A stretch of 64,000 nt of DNA from an uncultured Bacteroides sp. (GCF_959029255.1 NZ_CAUFUE010000006.1:132635-196634), one strand, 5' to 3'; positions 25,477 through 34,578 are shown, counted from the stretch's first letter. The notes: generated by a model from the sequence alone, not told the origin. Made by a program: numbers and translations.

Positions 25477-28194
25477 CTATAAGCCCTCATTCAAATACAC
25501 CTCCAGATTAGTATATCCCTCCTTACTCAACGTGGTAGTGACACCATCCGACGCATCTTCCGGGTTTAATCCATGAGACACTTCCCATTTGTCGGGCATG
25601 CCGTCACCATCCGTATCCTTCAGGTCGGCAGGAGATACACCACCGTCACTTAATTCGGGCCAAGGGCTGGCGGCTCCTTTGGGTTTGACGTCAGCCGGCA
25701 AATCAATGAGTCCGGGCGCTTTTTCGGCTCCCCGGGTAACACTACCTATATAAGTAGCCGTTCCTTTGCGGGTTTCGTTTACGATACGCTTATCAATGAT
25801 ATCGCGCCGCTTGGAACAACCGGCATATTTCAAGACAAGCCGATAGGCTTCTTTCGCCGTATGCGTAGTGATGACGTCCGTTTCCAGAGGAGCGGACAGA
25901 CGCATATCTTTCCTGACCTGTTCCGTGAAAGTATTATCGCAGGAATTGTTGTCGATTTGCTCATAAATACCCTTCGTCCAGTTGTCACGGGTCACATCCT
26001 TATTTCCCTCGATTACATTACCATCGACATAGAATTTTCCCCATACATGCTCCATGGGCTGCCAAACGTTGGGCGTACCGTCCGCCCGATGGCAATACTT
26101 GGTAGTGCGTATACCAAGCGCAGCTATACGATAGCGCACCGGACTGTTTTCAGGGGTAGCCGGTCCCGGTTTATAGTAGTTGTTGACAATATTCACCTGC
26201 ATGCCTTCACCGCCATAACAACCATTGCCCGCCCAGTTGTAAATCACGTTATTCCGCATATCCACATACTCGCGTCGTTGCGTGAAAGGACGCGGGCCAA
26301 GACGCGGCGCACGGCTTTCGTGATGCGCCAGCAGATTATGATGAAACGAAGCCCTCGCTCCTCCCCAGATGGCACCATAGCCATGACGCCCCTTGGCATG
26401 TCCTGCCGTACGGAGGCTTTCGGAAGAGATGCACCACTGTACGGTCAGGTTTTCTCCCCCATAAATGGAACAGCACTCATCTACCGACCAACTGATGGAG
26501 CAATGATCAATCATCACATTCCTGCAATCGGTGCTTCCCAAACCATCCGGTTCGCCCCCTCCTTCATTGCCTACCCGGAAACGGAGATAGCGGACAATCA
26601 CATTATCGGCATTGATTGTCACCGGATAGCGTGCAACGCAGATGCCTTGTCCCGGAGCCGTTTGACCGGCAATAGTCAAATCGCCGTTTGTAATCCGCAG
26701 GTTGCCGTTGAGAAAGATAGTGCCCGCCACGTCAAAAACAACGGTACGCGCACCCTTTTGTGACAGGGCATATCGGAAGGTACCTTCCTGCATTCCATCT
26801 TCCAAAGTCGTCACGTGATAGACTTTTCCACCACGCCCGCCGGAGGTATAGCGTCCAAACCCTTCGGCACCAGGAAAAGAGGGCAAGCAAGTTCCCGCCT
26901 GAGCAGCGTCTGCCTCTTCTTTCAGATATTTCAACCGTTTTCCCCAATCTTCCATCACTTCATTACGCCACTTATAGACGGTCTGCGCACCTTGCAAGTT
27001 ACTCCAGAAATATTCGGGAGCACTTTTATCCGTATACCAATTCGCGCCAAGCCGGTAATCCGTATCACGCACCTTACCCGGCCAGAGATTCTCCACTGTA
27101 ATTACCCCTTCCTGACGAGGGAAGCCGGGAATACCGGATTCTATCGTATAGGGCAAAGCACCGAGGTAGTAGGTGGAATGACGGACTGCATAATCTCCAT
27201 CGCCCAAATAGTAACCGGACCATTTCTGTTTTCCGATAGTCAAAGTGATGCAAGCCGAATCCGTCGGAACATCCTTTAAAACAGGCCCTTGAACATGGAA
27301 CTCAATAATGGAATATACCTGCACGGTATCCTTAGCCGTCGCGGGGCGATGAAATACTGTCCGCGAACTATGGGTAAAGGGTTCAAAACTGCCACCCCAA
27401 GACTCCCTGCACGGGTCTTCAGGATTACCGTCCATCATATAGAGCAAAGCAGGGGTATCACCCAACTTCGGCAGACCTTGATAATAATGTATAAAATCGG
27501 CTCCCAGGTTCCCTGCATCTTTCATATAAGTATCATAGAAACCGGTATTGTAGGAGTCTTTCACTTTTTTCTGGCTGATAAAGCCCCGATAAGAGGCATT
27601 ATTCTCAATGAACCATAAATCGGGGAAATTACGCACAATATATACATAGCTGTTTACACTCCACTTTTTATTGGGGCCTCCAATCCAGTAGACACGGATT
27701 TTGCTGCGGATATCAGGAGCATCATGCAGCGCCTGCGCCACATCATCCAGCCCTCCCCAAACAAGTATCCACAAGGGGCGGTCGCTTTCACGGCGTGCAC
27801 ATTGCACAATCCAATCAGAACCTTCGGTGGCAGACGTAAACCCGCAATAGGGCGCTGCACCCTTCCTGCCTTGCTTGGTTATGGAACGGAGATATTCGGG
27901 AGCGGCCAATCCCTCTATATGCCTGCTCAATTTCGGCAAATCTTTCTCATACAGATTTATCATCCGAAGAATTTCATCTTTACTTCCGCTTCCAAATGAA
28001 GGAGACGAAACAAGTCCTTCGGTGTCGAACTCATTGCTGTACATCAGGAAGTGTGCCACCGACTGGTTGTCGTCGGGGTCGGTTCCTCCAATATCCGTGC
28101 TGATAAGGATACGTGGCTTTTGGGGCACCGGTTGTTGCGCAAAAGATGCTGCACCGACTAATATAAATACCAGAGAAAAGAAAATTGTTTTCAT
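25477..28194 (-). CDS. DUF1593 (nucleoside-hydrolase-like) and pectate lyase PL1 fusion protein
   Basis: 905 residues. After a signal peptide, residues about 25-430 form a DUF1593 unit with a nucleoside-hydrolase-like metal motif (STDIGGTDPDDNQSV) and a WGGLDDVAQAL motif. From about 436 (FPGAEGFGRYTSGGRGG) a PL1 beta-helix follows with IDHCSISWSVDE, HAKGRHGYGAIWGG and ESRAPRLGPR, the last holding the probable catalytic Arg. Near the C-terminus DTDGDGMPDKWE is a calcium-binding type loop. The lyase part should cleave polygalacturonan by beta-elimination, while the role of the N-terminal part is unknown. It has its own HTCS-type promoter. Confidence 0.88.
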   Translation of the reverse strand: MKTIFFSLVFILVGAASFAQQPVPQKPRILISTDIGGTDPDDNQSVAHFLMYSNEFDTEGLVSSPSFGSGSKDEILRMINLYEKDLPKLSRHIEGLAAPEYLRSITKQGRKGAAPYCGFTSATEGSDWIVQCARRESDRPLWILVWGGLDDVAQALHDAPDIRSKIRVYWIGGPNKKWSVNSYVYIVRNFPDLWFIENNASYRGFISQKKVKDSYNTGFYDTYMKDAGNLGADFIHYYQGLPKLGDTPALLYMMDGNPEDPCRESWGGSFEPFTHSSRTVFHRPATAKDTVQVYSIIEFHVQGPVLKDVPTDSACITLTIGKQKWSGYYLGDGDYAVRHSTYYLGALPYTIESGIPGFPRQEGVITVENLWPGKVRDTDYRLGANWYTDKSAPEYFWSNLQGAQTVYKWRNEVMEDWGKRLKYLKEEADAAQAGTCLPSFPGAEGFGRYTSGGRGGKVYHVTTLEDGMQEGTFRYALSQKGARTVVFDVAGTIFLNGNLRITNGDLTIAGQTAPGQGICVARYPVTINADNVIVRYLRFRVGNEGGGEPDGLGSTDCRNVMIDHCSISWSVDECCSIYGGENLTVQWCISSESLRTAGHAKGRHGYGAIWGGARASFHHNLLAHHESRAPRLGPRPFTQRREYVDMRNNVIYNWAGNGCYGGEGMQVNIVNNYYKPGPATPENSPVRYRIAALGIRTTKYCHRADGTPNVWQPMEHVWGKFYVDGNVIEGNKDVTRDNWTKGIYEQIDNNSCDNTFTEQVRKDMRLSAPLETDVITTHTAKEAYRLVLKYAGCSKRRDIIDKRIVNETRKGTATYIGSVTRGAEKAPGLIDLPADVKPKGAASPWPELSDGGVSPADLKDTDGDGMPDKWEVSHGLNPEDASDGVTTTLSKEGYTNLEVYLNEGL

Positions 28195-28219
28195 AAATCA
28201 GAGTATTAGTAAGTGGAAG

Positions 28220-28273
28220 CAAAAATACGGAATAACCGGAACAATGAGGGGGAAAAATTGGTGCAAAAGGGGG
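28220..28273 (-). promoter_or_regulatory. HTCS-type promoter of the pectate lyase gene
   Basis: AGGGGG occurs at 28247-28252 and 28268-28273 on the plus strand, a 21-bp period. The -7 element TATTTTTG (minus strand, 28220-28227) is a full consensus match, again after 19 bp. Confidence 0.8.
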
Positions 28274-28356
28274 AGTAATGATAGGATAATTACCCGTCGT
28301 GAGGAATCTAAAACTCCCGCATTATAGAACTTACTTATCAACATTTCATCTTCGTT

Positions 28357-28441
28357 GACCTTCACTGCGCAAGATGGCATCTCATGCTGCACAAGATGGC
28401 ATCTTGAACAACACAAGATGGCATCTTGCGCAATGAAGGTC
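28357..28441. repeat. 22-bp-period array B (AAGATGGCATCTT palindromes)
   Basis: The palindrome AAGATGGCATCTT starts at 28371 (last base changed), 28393 and 28415, a period of exactly 22 bp. The array lies inside an outer inverted repeat (28357-28370 with 28428-28441, 13/14 matched), so the whole 85 bp is symmetric about 28399. It lies upstream of the lyase promoter and downstream of the MalY gene. The remaining 28442-28514 shows nothing clear. Confidence 0.85.
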
Positions 28442-28514
28442 GGCGGGCATCACATCACAGGTAATAAAGGAACAAGCGCTCCCCCATTATGCCCCGGTCA
28501 TCAGGGAAGTATGT

Positions 28515-29687
28515 TTAACGGATTCCATCAATCGCCTTCGTCAACTGTCCCAAAGCCTGCTGCAATACCGAACGCGGACAGCCTACATTCAACCGCATAA
28601 AGCCTTCGCCGGGTTTACCGAACATGGTGCCGTCGTTCAAAGCAAGATGGGCTTTTTCTGAAAAGAGTTTTGCCAGCTCGTCTTGTGGCAAGCCCAATGC
28701 ACGGCAATCCAGGAAAATGAGATAAGATGCCTGGGGACGTATCATGCTGATTCCCGGGATGTGTTCTTTCAAGTAATTCTCGGTAAAATCGATATTGTCT
28801 TTCAGATAGTCGAGCAATTGTGACAGCCACTCTTCACCCTGCATATAAGCGGCGGCGGCGCCGATATATGCCAGCAAATGGCCTTCACAGAACTCTCCGG
28901 CTTCCATAAATTGCCGGAAACGGCGACGGATATCGGCATTGACGGTTATGGCGTATGAACTGCCCAATCCCGGCATGTTAAATGCCTTGCTGGGTGCCAT
29001 GAAAGTTAAAGAATTTTGTGCCGCATTCTCTGAAACTGTGGCAAAAGGATGATGTTTATAAGGCGGGAGAGTCAGGTCGGCATGTATCTCGTCCGAAATA
29101 ACCAGCGTGCAGCTCTCTTTGCAGATATCGGCTATCCGGCGCAGTTCTTCTACAGTCCACACACGGCCGCCGGGGTTATGGGGGTTACAGAGAATAAGTG
29201 CTTTGCAGCCCTGGATATCCCGGCTGAAACGTTCGAAATCAATCTGATATTGACCGTTACGCAAGTCAAGCGGGGAATACACTACTTCACGCCCCAAACG
29301 CTCGGTAACCAGGAAGAAAGGATGATATACCGGAGTCATAACCATGACTTTGTCTCCCGGATTGGTGAAACACTGCAAGGCAAATGCTTGTCCGCGGACT
29401 ATACCGGGTACAAAGGTCAGCATTTCACGGGTGATGTCCCATTGATGACGCTTGTGCAGCCAGTTGCAGATGGACGTATACCACTCTTCACAAGCAAAAG
29501 TATAGCCCAGCACTTCATGTTCGAGCCGCTTGCGCAAGGCTTCCATTACGAAAGGAGGAGTACGGAAGTCCATATCGGCCACCCACATGGCAAGTAAATC
29601 ATCACGTCCCCAAACATTTTTCACTCCGTCCCATTTCACCGAGTCGGTGCCGCGACGCTCTATCAGCTCATCAAAGTTATATTTCAT
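28515..29687 (-). CDS. MalY/PatB-type PLP C-S lyase (cystathionine beta-lyase-like aminotransferase)
   Basis: 390 residues from ATG 29687 (MKYNFDELIERRGTDSVKWD). Family marks are MWVADMDF near the N-terminus, CNPHNPGGRVW, the SDEIHADLTL aspartate, and APSKAFNMPGL with the PLP Lys. Such enzymes cleave cystathionine or cysteine to a thiol or H2S, pyruvate and ammonia, and some act as aminotransferases. It is cytoplasmic. It stands alone between the pectin locus and the CPBP-MenA pair. A 14-codon longer start exists but lacks support. Confidence 0.88.
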   Translation of the reverse strand: MKYNFDELIERRGTDSVKWDGVKNVWGRDDLLAMWVADMDFRTPPFVMEALRKRLEHEVLGYTFACEEWYTSICNWLHKRHQWDITREMLTFVPGIVRGQAFALQCFTNPGDKVMVMTPVYHPFFLVTERLGREVVYSPLDLRNGQYQIDFERFSRDIQGCKALILCNPHNPGGRVWTVEELRRIADICKESCTLVISDEIHADLTLPPYKHHPFATVSENAAQNSLTFMAPSKAFNMPGLGSSYAITVNADIRRRFRQFMEAGEFCEGHLLAYIGAAAAYMQGEEWLSQLLDYLKDNIDFTENYLKEHIPGISMIRPQASYLIFLDCRALGLPQDELAKLFSEKAHLALNDGTMFGKPGEGFMRLNVGCPRSVLQQALGQLTKAIDGIR

Positions 29688-29784
29688 AATCAGTTTATTT
29701 TTATCACCGGAGATTACAAGGTGTAACACACATAAGATGAGAGAAAAAATCTGCGCTAATCTACGTAATCTGCGGTGGAATTAA

Positions 29785-30399
29785 TCATATCGGGAAAAAT
29801 ATAAAGACCGCCACGTCCCATAAAGAGTGCGAAAGGATGATGGCGGCAAAGCGATTGGGGAAAAAACGGAAAAGCGCTCCCCACACCACGCCGGCTACCA
29901 ATGCCGCCATAACCAGCATAAAGTTGCAGGAACCGGCATGCACCAAGGCATACAGGGCGGTTGCCACAATGAAACCTTTATTGGGGTTCCAACGCTCGGA
30001 AAGTGTGCGCTGCACATAGCCACGCCAGAAGATTTCTTCGGCAGGGCCTATCAGGAACAGCATCAAGGCGGTCAGCAACCAAGGAGACTCTCCTTCTTTC
30101 ATCCCGTATATCAGGTTTACCTGAGGACGTGCGAAATCGAATATCCAGGTGGAAACCTTATCGCCTATCCAGAACACGCACCACAAAGCAATGGCAACAC
30201 CAAAGCCCAGCAGAATGTTCGACAAGCTCCACTTCACATCGCGCCACCAACCGGGACGGAACAAGGTGGCGAATACGGACAAGGTGAGTGCCGAACCGGT
30301 CATCATCCACCAGAAATTGACAAAGGGGGCAGTCCAGGGAGAGAACATGACCGTCCACAACACGGCTGCCAAAAAGATGGTAAAAACTAATTTATTCAT
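29785..30399 (-). CDS. CPBP family intramembrane metalloprotease
   Basis: 204 residues with several hydrophobic helices. It carries the family motifs EEIFWRGYVQ (Glu121, Glu122, Arg126), a following His region (ALVHAGSCNF) and HSLWDV. Relatives cleave membrane-embedded substrates, and in bacteria the substrates are rarely known. The start codon overlaps the stop of the upstream prenyltransferase gene (ATGA), so the two genes are translationally coupled. Confidence 0.88.
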   Translation of the reverse strand: MNKLVFTIFLAAVLWTVMFSPWTAPFVNFWWMMTGSALTLSVFATLFRPGWWRDVKWSLSNILLGFGVAIALWCVFWIGDKVSTWIFDFARPQVNLIYGMKEGESPWLLTALMLFLIGPAEEIFWRGYVQRTLSERWNPNKGFIVATALYALVHAGSCNFMLVMAALVAGVVWGALFRFFPNRFAAIILSHSLWDVAVFIFFPI

Positions 30400-31289
30400 G
30401 ACAACAGGGCTGCTAAAACAAATGATAAAGCGAATATCAGGCTGAACAACAATTGGAGTTTAGCCGTCAGTTCGTCCAGATTGGCAATGACTGAGAAACC
30501 TTTCCCGGGATACTGTGACATGACACGGACATTACCGATAGCGGGTATCAAAGCCAGTAAAATCAGGAGCGTCCATAGGGGGAAAGTCCCGGAAGCGGCG
30601 CAACCTGCCACCCATCCGAAGGGGAACAGGATTTCGGCACAATACAGGAACACGGATGCTTTGCTTCCCAATCGCATGGCCAGGGTATTGATACTTGCAC
30701 GGGCATCGGTCTGCATGTCACGCGTGTTGTTGGCATGAAGAATGGCTACCGTTATCAGCCCCACGGGAATGGCTATCCAGAGTACCTCCCAATTGATGGC
30801 AAGGGTGGCAACGTATGCCGTGCCCAGAGTGGGCAGCAGGGCGTATGCCATGAAAATAACCACATCGCCCAGTGCATTATACTTCAGGGGAGGATAAAGA
30901 AGGGAACATGCCACTCCCCCAAGGCCTATCCACAACAAGGGAAGCCCCGTACGAAGCATCAGCGCAGTACCGGCAACCACGGCAACCACCAGCAGCCCCA
31001 GTGCCAACCGATAGATTTCTTTCGGGAGAAACATCTCATCGGTAAGGGTTTTAGCGCCGAATGTATCCCGGGCATCGACCCCTCGCTTATGGTCGAAATA
31101 ATCGCTCCATGTGTTTCCTGCGGCATGGAACACTATGATATTGAGTAAAGCCCAGATGCCGTTTGTCCAGTTTATGTCTGCTTTCATCCAGAACAGATAC
31201 GCCAAAGTCACGATTACCGGCATTGCCGATGCGGGAAACGACCACGGGCGGACGGCTATCAACCAATCTTTAAAGGAATGTTTCTTCAT
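30396..31289 (-). CDS. menA: UbiA-family prenyltransferase, probably MenA (menaquinone synthesis)
   Basis: 297 residues and about eight membrane helices. The first Asp-rich motif is NTWSDYFDHKRGVD (Asn59, Asp63, Asp66) and the second is NNTRDMQTDARASINTLAMRLG. The DYFDHKxGVD form is characteristic of 1,4-dihydroxy-2-naphthoate polyprenyltransferases, which attach the isoprenoid tail in menaquinone synthesis, and Bacteroides depend on menaquinone. Other men genes are not in the window, so the assignment rests on the motif. It forms an operon with the CPBP protease gene. Confidence 0.82.
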   Translation of the reverse strand: MKKHSFKDWLIAVRPWSFPASAMPVIVTLAYLFWMKADINWTNGIWALLNIIVFHAAGNTWSDYFDHKRGVDARDTFGAKTLTDEMFLPKEIYRLALGLLVVAVVAGTALMLRTGLPLLWIGLGGVACSLLYPPLKYNALGDVVIFMAYALLPTLGTAYVATLAINWEVLWIAIPVGLITVAILHANNTRDMQTDARASINTLAMRLGSKASVFLYCAEILFPFGWVAGCAASGTFPLWTLLILLALIPAIGNVRVMSQYPGKGFSVIANLDELTAKLQLLFSLIFALSFVLAALLS

Positions 31290-31349
31290 TATTCTCTATT
31301 GCTTTTTTAGTTTTAAATATTTCGCTAATCAATAAAAGGATATTCGGTT

Positions 31350-31491
31350 TTCACCACAGAGGACACAGAGGTCACAGAGGTTTTGAGCAGGACTAATCTA
31401 CTCTCCTTATGTACGGACAGGCTCACGATGACGAAGCCTAACATGAGTATAAGAGAAGAAACTCTGTGACCTCTGTGTCCTCTGTGGTGAA
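31350..31491. repeat. 142-bp element with perfect 30-bp inverted ends
   Basis: 31350-31379 and 31462-31491 are perfect 30-bp inverted repeats, made internally of three CTCTGTG-type units. They enclose 82 bp of unique sequence without an ORF. The element sits between the divergent menA and Cof genes. Its structure resembles a MITE or a long cruciform. Confidence 0.85.
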
Positions 31492-31543
31492 CAAATTATC
31501 ATTTATTTGCTTGCAAAAGTACGAAATATCTTCGCTTTTTAAG

Positions 31544-31551
31544 TAATTTTG
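31544..31551 (+). promoter_or_regulatory. -7 element of the Cof phosphatase gene
   Basis: TAATTTTG fits TAnnTTTG and lies 24 nt before ATG 31576. No good -33 element is visible. Confidence 0.5.
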
Positions 31552-31575
31552 CGCACAAGTAATATAGATACACTT

Positions 31576-32367
31576 ATGATAAAAGCCTTGTTTTTTGACA
31601 TTGACGGCACTTTGGTGAGTTTCGATACTCATGAAATACCCGTTTCTACTATCGAAGCGCTGACTGCCGCCAAGGCGAAAGGTATGCAGATATTCATTTC
31701 GACCGGACGTCCCGGAATTATCATCAACAATCTTTCCGCGCTGCAAGACCGTGGACTGATAGATGGTTACATCACGATGAACGGCGGTTATTGCTTCGTG
31801 GATAAAGAGGTGATTTACAAAAGTACCATCCCTGCTGCGGATGTAAAAGCATTAATGAATTATTGTACTTCCAAAGATATTCCCTGCATTGTGGTAGGCG
31901 AAAGCGATATATGTGTTTGCCAACCGAATGAATTGGTAAAAAAGATCTTCCACGATTTCCTGAAAGTAGACGTGATACCTGCAAGAACTCCCGAAGAGGC
32001 GTTACAAATCGGAGAAGTTTTCCAGATGACTCCTTTTATTACGGAGGATGAGGAGAGAGAAATACTTCCGTCCATCCCCAATTGTGAGATAGGACGATGG
32101 TTCCCGGCTTTTGCCGACGTCACAGCCAAGGGAAACACCAAACAGAAAGGCATAGACGAGATTATCCGCTATTTCGGTATTCGCCTGGAAGAAACAATGG
32201 CTTTCGGAGATGGAGGTAACGACATCAGCATGCTGCGCCACGCCGGTATCGGCATTGCAATGGGGAATGCCGAAGATGACGTGAAGGCGGCAGCCGATTA
32301 TGTAACGACCGGAGTGGACGATGATGGCATAGCCAATGCTTTGAGACACTTTGAGATAATTGACTGA
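31576..32367 (+). CDS. Cof-type HAD hydrolase
   Basis: 263 residues from ATG 31576. HAD motifs are FFDIDGTL (motif I, nucleophile and acid/base Asp), ISTGRP (motif II), a Lys in KGNTKQKGIDEI, and AFGDGGNDISML (motif IV). The C2-type cap lies between about 80 and 190. Cof proteins dephosphorylate sugar phosphates, flavin or pyridoxal phosphates with broad specificity, and the substrate is not inferable. The upstream ORF extension would begin before the promoter and is excluded. Confidence 0.9.
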   Translation: MIKALFFDIDGTLVSFDTHEIPVSTIEALTAAKAKGMQIFISTGRPGIIINNLSALQDRGLIDGYITMNGGYCFVDKEVIYKSTIPAADVKALMNYCTSKDIPCIVVGESDICVCQPNELVKKIFHDFLKVDVIPARTPEEALQIGEVFQMTPFITEDEEREILPSIPNCEIGRWFPAFADVTAKGNTKQKGIDEIIRYFGIRLEETMAFGDGGNDISMLRHAGIGIAMGNAEDDVKAAADYVTTGVDDDGIANALRHFEIID

Positions 32368-32431
32368 TAACCGATAGATAACTGATAGAATAGATAGCAG
32401 TCAATCCCCCCTTTCTCGTCAATTGTCAATC

Positions 32432-32466
32432 GTAAATAGTAAATAGTAAATAGTAAATAGTAAATA
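32432..32466 (+). repeat. Five tandem GTAAATA heptamers before a TTG start
   Basis: GTAAATA is repeated five times without error and ends 2 nt before the only possible start codon (TTG 32469) of the helicase gene. Change in copy number by slippage would alter the spacing of the translation or transcription signals. Confidence 0.9.
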
Positions 32467-32468
32467 AC

Positions 32469-34478
32469 TTGTCTTTCGTTCCCGATACACAGAATAAAGA
32501 GTTTCAAGACGCCTTGAACCTTATTCAATATACCCGTCAGTCTGTTTTTCTGACGGGCAAGGCGGGTACGGGCAAATCGACCTTTCTCCGTTACATCTGC
32601 GAGCAAACTAAAAAGAAGCATGTGGTACTGGCGCCTACGGGAATCGCGGCTATCAATGCCGGTGGCAGCACCATGCACAGTTTCTTTAAATTCCCTTTTT
32701 ACCCCTTGCTGCCCGATGATCCGAACTTCAGTTTGCAACGCGGACGTATCCATGAGTTTTTTAAATATACCAAACCCCATCGCAAGCTGCTTGAGGAACT
32801 TGAACTTATCATCATCGATGAGATATCCATGGTGCGGGCAGATATCATCGATGCGGTAGACCGGGTGCTACGCGTTTATTCCAGAAACCTGCGCGAGCCT
32901 TTCGGTGGCAAACAAATACTGCTGGTGGGTGATGTCTTCCAGCTGGAACCTGTGGTGAAAGGGGATGAACGGGAGATACTGAACCGCTTCTATCCCACTC
33001 CTTATTTCTTTTCCGCACGGGTTTTCAACCAAATCGACCTTGTTTCTATCGAGTTACAGAAAGTGTACCGGCAAACGGATAAGGTATTCGTCAGTGTCCT
33101 GGACCACATCCGTAACAATACGGTTAGTTCGGCAGACCTGCAATTGCTCAATACCCGCTATGGCACGCAGATAGAACAATCGGAAGCGGACATGTATATC
33201 ACCCTTGCCACCCGCCGTGACAATGTGGACTTCATTAACGACAAGAAATTAGCGGAACTACCCGGTGAGCCGGTGACTTTCCAGGGTGAAATCATGGGGG
33301 ACTTCCCGGAGAGCAGCCTCCCCACTTCCAAGGAGTTAGTCCTGAAAACGGGAGCGCAAATCATCTTTATCAAGAATGATTTCGATCGGCGTTGGGTAAA
33401 CGGTACAATCGGGATTATCAGCGGCTTCGACCCCATAGAAGAAACTCTTTATGTCATCACGGATGATGGCAAAGAGTGTGATGTGAAGCGGGAATCGTGG
33501 CGGAATATCCGTTATAAATACAACGAAGAGAAGAAACAAATCGAGGAAGAAGAGCTCGGGACTTTCACTCAATATCCGGTACGGCTGGCTTGGGCAATAA
33601 CAGTGCACAAAAGTCAGGGATTGACTTTCAGCCGGGTGGTTATCGACTTCACCGGAGGAGTATTTGCCGGAGGACAGGCGTATGTGGCACTGAGCCGGTG
33701 CACTTCTCTGGAAGGGATACAGTTAAAAAAGCCCATCAGCCGTGCGGATGTATTTGTACGCCCTGAGATTGTCAGCTTTGCCGAACGCTTCAATAACCGC
33801 CAAGCCATTGAGCGTGCATTGAAACAGGCACAGGCGGATGTGCAATATGTGGCTGCCTCCAAGGCTTTTGACAACGGCGACTTTGAAACTTTCCTAAACG
33901 AGTTCTTCAAGGCTATCCACTCCCGCTATGATATAGAAAAGCCTGTGGTGCAACGGCTCATCCGTAAGAAACTGAACATTATCAACCGGTTGAAAGAAGA
34001 CAATGCACGCTTGAAGCAGGAAATGGAAGAACAGCGGCAACGCCTGCAAAACTATGCGCACGAATATTACCAGATGGGAAACGAGTGCATCACCCAAGCA
34101 CATGATGCCCGAGCCGCACTTGCCAATTATGACAAAGCATTGGAGCTCTATCCCGAATATACGGATGCGTGGGTACGAAAAGGAATTACTTTGTTCAACG
34201 AAAAGCAGTATCTGGAGGCGGAAGAATGTCTGAACCGTGCGGTAAGGCTCCGTCCGGCTGAGTTCAAAGCTATATACAACCGTGGAAAGTTACGCCTTAA
34301 ACTTGAAGAAATAGAAGGTGCCATAGCCGATTTGGATAAAGCCACTACTTTGAAGCCTGAACATGCAGGTGCCCACGAACTTTTCGGTGATGCTTTGATG
34401 CAGGCTGGAAAAGAAGTGGAAGCGGCGTTGCAATGGAGATTGGCAGAGGAACTTCGTAAAAAGCGTTCCGCTAAATAA
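32469..34478 (+). CDS. Pif1/RecD-like helicase with C-terminal TPR repeats
   Basis: 669 residues from TTG 32469. Walker A at residue 30 and a stop five codons upstream rule out other starts. Motifs include GKAGTGKST (30-38), PTGIAAINAGG, IIDEISMV (115-122), GDVFQLEPVV, and the C-terminal helicase motifs AITVHKSQGLTFSRV and AYVALSRCTSLEGI. After a coiled coil (about 505-530), tandem TPR units run from about 535 to 665. The helicase core should unwind DNA 5' to 3', and the TPR part suggests a partner protein. The combination is common in Bacteroidetes. Confidence 0.9.
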   Translation: MSFVPDTQNKEFQDALNLIQYTRQSVFLTGKAGTGKSTFLRYICEQTKKKHVVLAPTGIAAINAGGSTMHSFFKFPFYPLLPDDPNFSLQRGRIHEFFKYTKPHRKLLEELELIIIDEISMVRADIIDAVDRVLRVYSRNLREPFGGKQILLVGDVFQLEPVVKGDEREILNRFYPTPYFFSARVFNQIDLVSIELQKVYRQTDKVFVSVLDHIRNNTVSSADLQLLNTRYGTQIEQSEADMYITLATRRDNVDFINDKKLAELPGEPVTFQGEIMGDFPESSLPTSKELVLKTGAQIIFIKNDFDRRWVNGTIGIISGFDPIEETLYVITDDGKECDVKRESWRNIRYKYNEEKKQIEEEELGTFTQYPVRLAWAITVHKSQGLTFSRVVIDFTGGVFAGGQAYVALSRCTSLEGIQLKKPISRADVFVRPEIVSFAERFNNRQAIERALKQAQADVQYVAASKAFDNGDFETFLNEFFKAIHSRYDIEKPVVQRLIRKKLNIINRLKEDNARLKQEMEEQRQRLQNYAHEYYQMGNECITQAHDARAALANYDKALELYPEYTDAWVRKGITLFNEKQYLEAEECLNRAVRLRPAEFKAIYNRGKLRLKLEEIEGAIADLDKATTLKPEHAGAHELFGDALMQAGKEVEAALQWRLAEELRKKRSAK

Positions 34479-34513
34479 GTTTTTGCGTTATCCATAAATT
34501 TCTTCCTTATACA

Positions 34514-34545
34514 TTTGATTACAAGAAACTTATTATCTACTTTTG
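34514..34545 (+). promoter_or_regulatory. Consensus Bacteroides promoter of the Sua5/YciO-type gene
   Basis: TTTG (34514-34517), a 20-nt gap, then TACTTTTG (34538-34545) match both -33 and -7 elements. It is the best textbook promoter in the window. Confidence 0.8.
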
Positions 34546-34578
34546 TGTTGTACTTTTAAAATCAAATACCATTCTGCC

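Noticed and set aside
29745..29780. Short ATCTGCG / ATCTACG / ATCTGCG repeat after the CPBP gene
   Set aside because: The units are short and irregularly spaced (9-10 bp), and no structure or function can be supported.
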